Below are positions 40,820 through 52,780 of a DNA stretch of 64,000 bases, in pieces; the stretch's first letter is position 1; each line of letters begins with the position of its first letter. The notes beneath the pieces are model-generated. The model had not been told where the DNA came from and searched no databases. It was given only the letters and a program-made list of their open reading frames with translations. Origin of the DNA: Pholis gunnellus. Its lineage: Eukaryota; Chordata; Actinopteri; Perciformes; Pholidae. The position numbers and the translations under genes were made by a program. The stretch is taken from the NCBI GenBank assembly GCA_910591455.2, contig OU342806.1, forward strand, positions 22,138,535 to 22,202,534. The letters are read 5' to 3'.

Positions 40820-43800
40820 CTTTCTCAGTGGCGGTGTGAGCCAGTCTCTCCTCCAGCTGCTGCCGGAGGCGATCGTTGGTCTGGATGGAGTCCTCCAGTC
40901 TCTGTCTCAGACTCCTGATCTCTCTCAGGTGCTCCTTCATCAAGTCTGAACCTGTAACAGAAACACAATTCATAACTTGCTTTTAGAGACCACTAGTGTT
41001 AGCCACACTGTAAATATCAAATACAAAGATGGATGAATAAAATCAACACAGGTATTGACGGACCACATCAGTGTTATATACCAACTGAAAGGTTTTATCT
41101 GGCCGTCATTAGCCACCAGCCTGCATATATTTTGTTGCGCTTATAATGACACATTTTTTTATTTGAGTGTCTACCTGTGTTACTGGCGCCGGACTGGTAC
41201 CCCGAGGATCCCGAGGACAGGTCAGCTCCGAGTCTCACCGGTCGGGAACCATAGCTCATATCCCACAATGCACTGCTCTCCAACAGACTGGCCCCGGCTT
41301 TCATTGCCGAGCCGGCATCCAGGCCGCTGCTGGTGGCGCTGCTGAAAGGAGAAGGCTGGTATCCGTGGTAGGAGAGAGGCAGGAAGGCGGAGGAGTCGGG
41401 CTGCTGGTGGGCAAACGGGAAACCCGGAAGAGGTTTGGACTGGGGAGTGGAAAACCCTGAAGAAGAGGACGAAGTCACATGAAAGTAAGTCAATACAGTT
41501 AAATAGCAGCTAATAAAAGGCAAAGAACCCAGCCTGAGAGAGATAGACACTTGTCTACATTGCAAGACTGAAAGAGAGATGAAGGGATACATTTTGACGA
41601 AGCGAGCGACTTAATCAGCCAAATGATATCGGTCTAGTTTCTCAAAGCTCCATCCCTCATTAGTGTTTCGAAATCACAGCAAATCCTTCTCAAGCTGGGT
41701 ACTCTGTGTTCATCAAGCATCAAATGATGACCAGTTACTTAATGAGAGAGAGAGAGAGAGTGGAGGGTGTTAAATACATAGTCAAAGGGAAGAGGAGGGG
41801 TAAAGAGAATAAAGCCTGTAGCAGGGTTAACATTCATAATCCTCATACTGATGGTGAGGCAGCTACACGGCTAATCCTTTTCGGATGCGCGAACATACTT
41901 ATACTGAGCAGCTAGCTTCACATGCAGACAACAATGATTTAGTTGTGTCGTACTGGGAGAATACTGTGAATGGGGTCAATCTCTGGAAGTGAAAAGAAAT
42001 ATGTCATGACTCTTTGGAAGTTTGAACTTCTAAGCTAGAGCAGCTCGGGAAGACGCTCGATATAGGGTGGCGGCTAGAAAAACGTCACCATCTTCTTCAG
42101 CGTGTGAGTGCACAATAAAAGTTTTCTTGGCAACCCAATGGCTTGATTTTCTGCTGTTGATATTCAGTCTGGTGGGATGCACAGTGTTACTGAGCATCAA
42201 ACACACAGTTAGTTCACACTCTCCCACACGCAAACTCATGCACGGCACAGTCAGGCCGACGCACTCTCATTGCCTCCCAGCTGCCTTTGTAACATCTGCA
42301 GCTCCTGATGCGCCTCAGCCAGGGAGAAACCCACTCCCCCGTCGCCCGGGTAATGGGTGCGCAGGGTTGCGGGGTGGGGATGGAAGGGCAAAGGCACCCT
42401 CTGGGTGGAGGGGGAGAAAGAGGAGGAGAAGGGGGGAGGGTGGAAGGGGGCAGAGGTGAAGACTGAGGCTGGAGCTGGGAGGAGAAGAAGAATGAGGCAC
42501 AGGAGTGAGAAGAGAGATACAGGCGGGAGGCGCCGTCAGAGGTGCGAGGTGAAGGTGCAAGAATGCGGCAGAAAAAGTAATTCACATGACGGGACTTCTT
42601 TCGCAGCCTGGGCTACACTCAGGACTCCCACTCCTACCTGTCTGACCCTGCACGTCTGCGGGCTTGTGCGGCGGGCTGGTGCAATGCATGCTGGGGCAGC
42701 TGAGGCAGGACTGGGTTCTATGGGATGAGGTGACGGATGGAGGTACAGACGCATGATGGGACACGGGGCCACTGTGGGAGTGGCAATCTGGAAATGAAAA
42801 GCAGCCTGCTTGAATCTCAAGTGCGGACCAAAAACCAACAGTGAATGTATCTACTAACAAGTATTGGGTCTATTAACATATCTTCTTCTTCTGAGCGCCA
42901 TTGTTGTCAATTAAAACACATCAATGAGCCACACAGTTTGACCTTCATAACTTCAGTAACGGAGCCTTTTTTTTCTTCCTTTTAATGACGCTACTTGTGT
43001 GTGTTGTTTTACTGTATGGATTACTTCTCTTTCCACTTATACCATCCAGGTACTGCATGTTTTATGCAGCAGTGTACAAACGGATGACGACAGGGCATCA
43101 CGTTCTCACCTGTGCCGACTCTGGTGCAAGACCGCGCGTCCTTCTGGCCGAGCTCGCTGGCAGCGTCCACGTCGGAGCAAGGATCCAGGTCCTCGTTCGT
43201 GGATCCCTGCTCGTCGGACACATAGGAGTTGCGATCCGATTGGTCGGTGGTGTCGGAGAGGGCGTGGCTGCTGCTGGGCGTGTCAGAGCGCTGATGGTGA
43301 TGATGCTGGTTTAGTTTGGTGCGGAGAGACTCGATGACCTTGTCTTTCTGCTGCAGCTCCTTACTGAGCCTGTAACGCACACACACATAAATATATATAT
43401 ACTATTTATTAGTGGTTTAATTATCAGTGAAACTAATACATTTACTTTCTTCCAGACCACATTAACTTAGCCCATACATGTACATCAAAAAAACTGTTTT
43501 CTTTAGGTTTTCTTTCCTGGACCAGCAAGGTGGGTGGGTGGGTAGAGTGACAAAGCAGCTATTACTCCTCCCTCATTTCCACCACTGAGTTGCCTTTGAG
43601 CCAATAAGCCCTTTACACCCATCTGCATAAAATACATTTTGGTCTTAATCATATCAAACAACCTAAATCTTTCTCTTTCCATTCCCTGAAGCCAAATCTA
43701 ATAAATTGGGGGTCCTTGACAGCAACAAAGTAACCACTGATGTAACTGATCAAACTTTTCAAATGATATACTGTTGGACCAGTTGGTGTAGAGACCCAAA

Positions 43801-44372
43801 TATCCAATGTACCTTAACTTGCTCCTACACTGGTCTATCAGATCAGTTGTTGTTACGTGCCTGTCAACCACGCATAGAAGCACAAAATCCTAATAAAATC
43901 CCTTTTTTTTCAAAATGAAAATCTATAAAAGTGAAATAATATGAACGGAGCAAGCGCGAGAACAGCTGCATCAGCTGCCTAAGTTGTGACTCAAAGGATA
44001 AAGAGCATTAATGAGCGACGATGTACTAGGGGTGTGAGCCACCTGCCTGCTGATCTGTACTGTCCCACAGAGGCTTTGCCGACTGCATTGCGTTCCTTCA
44101 GGGGAAGCCTCTTAGTACATGACGCCGCATCGCATCACACGCGGTAAAAGTGCAGACTCACGCTTTCACAAGAAACATCACACCGACGGGAAGGGAAAAA
44201 TAAAAACTAGAAGGGCAGACGTAGAGAGGAAGGATGGAGGGGGAACAAGACAACACACTCACAGCAGCGTGTCCCCTACAGCTGACTGAATTAACGGTGA
44301 CATGTTGGTACACAGATGCCGAGGTGGAGGTCATTCATCTAAATCAATGGCAAGCTGATACACACAATGACA

Positions 44373-44406
<34 letters not shown>

Positions 44407-46531
44407 CCACATTCACAAGACGATTGCAACATCAGAGTCCATCTACAGTACTTTTCCGTCTTTTGATGTTCACATCACTTCACAAACTGTTAAAAAAATG
44501 AATAAAATACTTTATTTTTTCAAAGTTTGTGAGCTTTGTGTGGTTAGCCTAGCTTAGCATAAAGACTGGAAATGGGGGGAAACAGCTAGCCTGGCTTCGA
44601 GAATTTAACTTCTTTTTGTTTTTAATGGTAAACAAGTATGTTTAAAAGTTAAAAAAGTTCTACATAAAGAAGCTATTATCAAGGACATTCCACAAGGTTT
44701 CTTTTGTGTGTCCGTCTTACTTTTCGAGTTGTGTGAGCAGTGCCCTCCTCTCCCTGTCGGTGAGTTTCTTCAGCAGCAGCAGTTCTCTCTCCTGGGCCTT
44801 CCACTCCCACAGAGAGAAGGAGAACAGAGAGTCTCTGTACAGCGGGCTGCTTTTCGACAGCATGGCCTTCCACAAAGGAGCCATCCGGCACCTTTCGGCC
44901 CCCTGTGCTTCCCCCGGCCGTCGGCCCTCTGCCTGGGCTACTGACTGACCATCCCTCCTCTCTCTCTCAGACTCCTGGGTCGTTTTTCTCCGTTGCAGTT
45001 TTTCCTCCCAGCCGTGTCTCCAGAGGTAACCGAGCGTGGCTCATTAGCTTAGCAGGCTGAGGTCCTGACCTCAGTCTGTGAGAGGCAGCAGGTACAGTGG
45101 ACAGGCAGAGCGTGAGTGCCGGATAAAAAGGATGGAGGGATGACTGGGCGTGTGAAAAGCAGAGCAAATCCTCAGATTAAGTTCGGGCTTCCCAGGGAGA
45201 TAGATTTTGGTGGCTTCCTCCACACACACCTACACACAGATCCTGGGAGTGTGTGGGCTGGGACCACAGGTGGTAACCCAAATAAATCCCAAATCAGATT
45301 CTAAGGACACAAAGACGAGCATGTGGAGACTGAAGCCACAGAACCAGAAAAACAAGTGTTGATTCACACAGCGGATTCAAAGGATTTGAACGTCCAAACG
45401 TCCAACCGCAGCGGATCAGTCAGATGGTTTGATGACAGGAACAGCTGTCAGCAGAGATCAAGAAAATTTAATTCCGCGTGCAGCTCAGCACAGTTTTGAG
45501 ATTCAACCCCCCCCAGCGTACGATGAGGTGAAGCATGAAATTAATTGAAAAGCTAAAATAGAAACAAAAATATTATTAAAATTAGCTCTGAGGTGAGCAA
45601 AGAACTGAATCAAGTGCCTGAGGAAACTCTGGGTCTTCCTCTCTTTTTGGTTTACAACCCTGATAAATCTCTCTCTTTCCTGCTGCCTGTCTCCGGTCCC
45701 AAAATAAGCCTTTTTTTTCAATTGAAGTCTTGAATAGTGCCCTCAAAGGAAAGCCTCTTAGTACCACTCTGGACAGAACCTAGCCCACCAGCGTACGCAG
45801 CAGCAGCAGCAACAGCAGCAACAGCAACAGACCCTGCGGGAGAGATGTAGTGACGAAAGAGCAACACGCAGAGGGAGGAGAGGGATGTGCGTATAAACGG
45901 ACGTCCGGATCCCCAGGGCTTGTGCGTTCACGCTGCACTGCCCATCAGAGAAAGAGAGGAGCGGGAGCCGAATGAATGATCGTCCACAAAGCAGCACTTC
46001 CTCTTTCTTCAGCTTGTTCGCTGTCCACCTGCAAAAACATGCACGCCTCCTCTCTGGCGCAAGAGTGAATTCAGAAATAAGAGCGGCTCTTCTTTACAGG
46101 ATTTGAGTTGAAAGAGGACGCTTTAGACCAGAAGGAGAGTTTATATCCAGCTTTAGCTTGCAGAAAATCCAAGAACCAATAGTAAGTAGGTGGAAAAGCA
46201 GATCAATTCAAGTCAAAACGGCATTATCCTCTGTCCACAAATATAAATAAAATCCAGGTTTCTGATGAGAGGATCTTACGTAATGCAGATCAGAGCCGTG
46301 CTGGATGTTTAAGCACCATGTGCTGCTCCCGATACGCTGAAGCAAGCTGAGGCTCTGAGTGGAGCTACGTCCTGCTGCTGCTTCCCCTCACGTTTAACTC
46401 ACTCACTCTCTCTCTCTCGCTCAACCCCTCCCTCCCTCTCTGCGTTTAGCTGTTCATGACCTATTTCCCTCCCCATCGGAGGTCTTAATAACTTAACCTG
46501 ATTAGAGGCCATGTCAACGTGCTTGGAGCCC

Positions 46532-46566
<35 letters not shown>

Positions 46567-49500
46567 AATATAGACATACATTCATTCCCATAATGTCTAT
46601 TTTAATCGCTGCCATGATTATGTTCACTGACAATGTTTTTTTTGAAGATATTGATCTTTGTCACAGGAGCTGTTTTGTGAAACTGAAAACCAATCAATGG
46701 CAGACACATTCGAGAGTTTTCTCCTTATTATGTCAATGTAACATTTTTTTAATCTAAGTGGCATCCCATTTCTTTTAAAGCAAATGCGCTGTGGCAGATT
46801 AGTAGTATATATAAACATAATTTTTATCGGGACACATTATTGTATGACACCCTGTCATGCATTAATGCTACTTGACTGTGTGTTTATACATACACACACA
46901 TATGCCCCCCCCCCCCCCAACACACACACCCTGTATGTACACTCAGAATCAGAGGGACAGGCTAAATGGGATGGCTGTCGCAGACTCACAGAAAACACAC
47001 TCGATAAATCTCCTTCACATCTGGTCGGCCATCTGTGCTGCAACAACATGATGTTAGATGACTGCAGGCCTCTCTCCCTCTCTCCCTCTCACCCTCTCTG
47101 CCTCCCTCCCTCTATGTCTCTCGTTCTCTCTGAGGGGACACTCTAATTATTCACAGAACATTGTTTATTAGTGGGTTTGACCCAGCACTCACCCTTTCTA
47201 TGGTCCAGCTTTTGTTTTTGTTTTAGCATGTTTCAGCTCATTCATCGAAGAATCGTGTGGGCTTTCATGCAGTAACTGCCCATCATCTGTCATCTATTTT
47301 ACTTATATTTGTATTCAAATTGAAGTTGATGAATAACTATTATTTTTTCCACCTTTCAGGCAGCCTTGTGACTCTTCTCATCGAACCCAGGTACGAAAAT
47401 CAGAGAGCGGCATTAAGAAGCAGAATTAGACGTGTTACAAATGACTGAACATCCAGGACATTCGTCGGCCACAAGCTGCGCTTTCTGCTTTTGCCTAAAA
47501 GAGACAGAGACACTTTTGAAATACTTGTAAAAGAGTCCCAAATATTCATGCTGAGGTTTGTGGATTGTTTAGAATGACTGTTCTTACCCAGTAAGTCCTC
47601 CAACCTATTGCATTTTCAAAGTAACGTAATGCTTCACCACCTCGAGGTGCACATTTGATAAAATGATTCCCCTCCTCCACTGCTGTCCACCAGACACACG
47701 TTCACCTCTCAGCCAGCTCAGAAGTTTGACTGATTTATCAATAATATAAAGACATTGATTAGTTGAGTTTGATAGCAACATTATATCATTGTTTCTTTTG
47801 TCCCACACTAAGAATATTGGTAAGATTATCATTCTGTATTAAACAAAGAGTTTTTTGTTCCTCTTGTGTAACTTTGTTTGTCCTGGTCTCACTCGTGCTG
47901 TCCTTTTGTTTTTTGCTCTTCTTTTGTCCCCTCTTTTTTGCCATCTGCCTAATTAGCCGACCGATCGACCGGACAGTTAAGGTCCTTGCTGGGACATCAG
48001 CAGAGCCCTGCTGGTCACGACTCCCCAGCAGAAATTAATGAGCTGTATGGGTTGGATGAGTGTGTGGTGGTGGTGGTGGTGGTGGGTGCAGGGCGGCCCA
48101 ATCGCGGCTCTGCCCCGCAGGACTTTATGGTTTTGTAATGCAGCGCTGTCAGAGCAGCTGACTTCACAAGTTGCTGAAGGGCCCAACGAGACGTCCTGCC
48201 AGCTGCGACGACCAGCAGCGGGAAAAAAAAGACTTGGCATGGTGTGAAAGGAAAGAGACGAGTGAAAGAAACCAAATAAGTCGTGCGGCACAGAGGCACG
48301 AAGATACGAGATGAAGACTTTCTCTGATGTGATCTGCGGTTAACACAGGAATATTCAGTTTGACAGACTCTTCCTAATCGCACAAGTACGTAGTCATTGT
48401 TCAGTCCATGTGGGTTAAAACGACATATGCTGTGATTCTCATTTCAAGCCAACCGTTTGCTGAAGTGCAACCCGACTTTGTGTCGTACAAATCACGGCAT
48501 TCGCAATGACAACAGGGAAATGTAGAGATGTTCTAAAGAGGGAACGATGACGACAACAAGGCGCGGGTCAGCTGAGATAAGAGGCAGCCGAAGGCATCGT
48601 TACGTTTCTTTATGTTTGTACTGTAAGAAGATATTATAATAATTAAAGAAGCCCGCGGTCTCTGAAAGCCAGAAGGTAATGAAACACTAAAGTGTATTAA
48701 TTGACCTTCTGTTTCTTCATTACTTTCCTTCTATCTCGTAGCAATTCATCGCTCTGATTTAAATGTCAAGAAAGAAACAAATCTCCCTTCGAGGAATACG
48801 TAACATTACACCCTTCACATTTAAAATCACGTGAATGGAGTCACTTACAGAAGAGGCTACTGTCTAATTACTATTGTCTACTAATTAATATCACAGAACT
48901 CATACCAACTCTGTTCAAACATGTGTGAAATATATATGTTAATGAAGAAGGCACGGCTCCATCACATTGCTAGTGTAATAAAAAGAACACAAATAATGTT
49001 CATTATTCCATCATGAAATGTATTACATTTTTACTTGAAAACTAATAATATCAAAATCATTATGCCTTAACTGACGCTGAGTAGATTTTTGTTTGAAACA
49101 TGTTTCTAAAAACTGCTTCTCGATCAATGCTGCCAAAGAATTCATGAGGGAGTGCGTCTGTGTCTTCCTGTGTGTTAGACGACTCTCCAGCCCTTAATGA
49201 ACTACCCAGTTACCTCTGTCATTAACTATCCGGTGAGATCATCGCTCATTATCGATGGAGCGTCTGATTAATCTGCCCTGAGGAACAAACGTCGGCCCGA
49301 ACGTCACACACCAATACTTTCCATTGACCAACATGGAGCCTGCTGTTACGCAGAACTCGAGAGAAGCAACACACAGGAACAGGCAAACACACACACACAC
49401 ACACACACTGATGAGTATGCGTTCACTGACCGGATGGCGAGCAGCTCTGTCTTCTCATCTGGATCTTCAGGATGATCTCCTGTTGGAGATACGATAACAT

Positions 49501-52500
49501 CCTTTTTGTTCCCGTATCTAATTACGCTCGAAATAAATGACTTCTGATATCTCGCGTGTCCGTTACATGAAGTGAACCACTCACGTCCGCTGATCTTTGC
49601 GCTGACCCGCTGCGCCAGAGCGCCGCTCTGAGCCAGCTGGTCCCTGAAGCTCTGGCCCATGTAGTAGTCGATGTCGTTGGCCCTCAGCAGCTCCTCGAAG
49701 GCCTTGGTGGTGTCTCCCAGGTGCTGGGTGAGGATGTTGCACACGCCCCGACCCTCCCTCAGCCGCTGGCGGAGGTGAGACAGCTCTCTGGCCTGAGCCT
49801 GGATCAGAGTGTCGAATTTACTACGGAAAGAGAAGAACAGAAATGAGAGTTGCATATTTTAATCCTGACAATACACGAACAATTAAAAAAGTGCCCTACA
49901 AACGAACTGCTGCTGCTCAGGTTTACTATTGAGATCAGCTGCTCTCCCTCGGGTCCACAAGAAAAAGAAATTAGCCAATTTCATTTATATTCAACTTTGT
50001 CAATCAGCCTTCAAAAACAACATAGAACAATACAATTCAATTTTTGTCATAATATACTACTTAAATCCTGTACTGTTCCAGTCAGCACAGTGTCATTAGA
50101 AATCATCTTAATTTTAGACTTAATTTTAAAAGAAAAAGAAAATTCATAATTCCAAAAAACGATTATTAAAAAATGTTTTCTTTTGTCTAGTGTAATTAGT
50201 TGGTTGTCCTGTCTGAAGATACTGTAGCTACAGTGTGCCATTTGTGAGGCAAAGTCCAAATGTAAAGACATCACAACATGTCGCTTTGGATAAAAGCGTC
50301 TGCTAAATGACTGTAATGTAATGTAATGTAATGTAATGTAATGTAAACATGGTTTAATGGGCTTTGAAATAAAAATGAATAGCAGATGTCACTCAGCAGT
50401 ATGATTAAGACATTTTTCTCAACAATGACAATGCTCTAAAGTTGAGTTCCTGTAACCGGTTCAATAGCTTTTCCCTAAATTGTGAATGTTTTGGTATTTG
50501 TATGTACAGTATATGTATGTATAAATATATAGACGTATGTATTAACAGGGAGACCCGAATCAGCCCTTAAACGGCGGCACCAAAGCTTCACCGTAGCTAC
50601 AGTTTGGTCTCACACGGCAAATGGGTTCCCATTCTCGTGCCAGTTAATCCCCTCTGACTGTCAGGCAGCTGAGTTTACATAAAAACATCTGCGGTTACGC
50701 TTGATGAACATGGACTGATACTGACAGGACGCTTAGTGCCTGCAGTGATTAATGGACCACTGCACAGACCGGGGAGAGGCTGACAGGAACTAGAAAACAG
50801 TTATTCATGTTATAATCAACTTTATAGGATCTTAATCAAAGGATCATATCAATATTCTTGCACGTTTGTGTGGTGATAGTTTTTCTGTATGTCCTGCTGT
50901 ATTTTTTTTGTTTTACAAATTGTAGTGTCCTGTCACTCACCCCGGCCAGGTGGCAGACTTTATGTCCTCGCTGACAGACTTCTTCCCTCCTTTCCTCAGC
51001 TGGTCCTCCAGTGCGTCCACGCGGGACACCAGCTCCCGCAGGCCCTTGTCCGGGTGAGGGTGTCGGGGCGAAGCCAGAGGGCCTCCGTCGGATGACTGCC
51101 AGCCCTCGTCCTCCTCCGCCCCGCTCTGGGAGGGCGAGGCCTGGAAGGACCAGTTGACCTTGCGAGGTGTGGAGGGCCCGCAGTCGCTGGAGGTGGAGAG
51201 GGACCGAAGGCGGCTCTGAAGCCCGCGGATCACTCCCTGAGAGCGGGACAGCTGGGAGCGAAGGTCCTCGACGAGGCGCTGGAGAGAGGACGTCTCGTCT
51301 CCGTCGCCGGAGCTCTGGGTGGTGGTTTTAGTGAAGGTGGAGTCGCCGCCGCCGCCGCTGCTGCTGCTGCCGGCAGGCCACCACTGGGAGCCGCAGTCCA
51401 GAGACGTGCACATCTCCAGGTCATCAAACTCTGTCAGGGAACAGCAGCATTGAGCAAAACTACTAAACTGTTTTAAAGGGTGTGTTTTTGACTTGATGTT
51501 TAAAGGAAAGTATATATAAACCTCTAAGTATGTTAATGCACGGTCGCTACATTTCACTGCCACTGTCCTTTGCTTCCCTCTAGTGGTTGTATGATGCTAC
51601 TACTACTATTGATTATATATGTTTTGAATAACTTTTTAGTTTTCTTTAGTTTCATCTGTGCAAAGTCAATTTGAAACAGAGTCCCCGGAGACAGCAAACA
51701 GTCCACTGGCCCTCCTGTAGAGAGCCTCCAGCAGTCAGACGTACCTGGGCTGCTGGTGTCTTCCCTCTCGGCCTCGTTCTCACTGCGGCCGCAGGTCTCG
51801 TAGCCCATGTCCTGCAGGTCCACCTGGATCTGCTTACTGTCCTGCTGCACTGCCGTCTCCGCTGCAGAGACACAGAAGAAGGAGGAGAAGCAGCTTTACA
51901 CCAGTGTGTTTTGCCGTCGACGTCACTGGCATCCGTCTCTAATTTTTGTATAACTGCTATGTTCGCTTTGCTTATTTTCCTCAACAGATGTATGGAGCGA
52001 TAACAAATGACTCGACACAACACATAACACTTCAAGTTCAAGCCATCCCGTCTGTCCACTCACTGAGCAGCTCCCTGTAGTCTTTGAGCTGCTCGGCCTG
52101 AGCATGCACTGTGGCTTCAGACACCATCAGTCTCTCCTGCAGCTCTTTGCTCTTCTGCTGCAGACGGACCTTCTTCTCGGGCGTCACAGAGGACACGGCG
52201 CCCTGCGGCTGACCGGCAGGCAGCTCGCTGTCCAGGACATCCTGGACGACAAACAGGAAAAGACACAAAGAAAACACTTTTGTTAGATGGGCTTTATTCG
52301 CATGGACAGTTGTTGTCCTTTGTGGAGCGAGGACCTGTCTGTGCCCCCCCCCCCCTTACCTGTGAGGAGTTGGCGAGCAGGTGCAGTGACTCGGGTCTGT
52401 GGGCTCTCTGCTCATCACTGGTCTGGATGTTGGTCTGCGACAGAGACGGCTCACTGTCCCATACGTCCCACATCTCAGAGCTTTCCTCCTCCTCCTCATC

Positions 52501-52732
52501 CTCTTCCGTCCCTTCTATGGTCACATCCAACTCCTCCTCCTCTTCCTCCTTGTCCTCCTCCAACACCTGCTGCTCATCACTCGGTTTGCTGTCGGGCTGC
52601 GGGCCTTCTCTCAGCTGATGCCTCAAACCTCCGTTCTCTGCCTGCAGGCTGAACAGAGCTTTCCTTCAAAGCGGACAGAGAGAGAGATGGAGGGTTAGAA
52701 ACAGATTTAATAGATAAGTGTGGCGTAATGTT

Positions 52733-52780
<48 letters not shown>

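Larger units (their letters stand above)
43370..49430 (-). other. pde4dip intron 20 (6 kb) with internal alternative exon
   Basis: The longest pde4dip intron seen. It holds the alternative first exon (44721-44884), short CA/GT runs (44371-44402, 46531-46564, 49387-49408), a CAG/CAA-rich run (45797-45832), a C run (46905-46918), (GGT)n at 48065-48086, and two complex low-repeat stretches (48540-48760, 49190-49310) that could be conserved elements. The phase-2 break at exon 20/21 is where the alternative transcript joins. Confidence 0.75.

Noticed and set aside
42214..42585. Longer minus-strand frames over the pyrimidine-rich stretch of exon 23
   Set aside because: Only the shorter third frame carries the AEAHQELQMLQRQLG block and fits the splice phases.
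46784..47146. 120-codon plus-strand frame
   Set aside because: Crosses a C homopolymer and CA runs, has no homology, and lies in the pde4dip intron on the opposite strand.
52280..52652. Plus-strand Ser/Leu-rich frames opposite exon 15
   Set aside because: Antisense of the Glu/Asp-rich acidic exon; composition follows from GAG/GAA codons read backwards.
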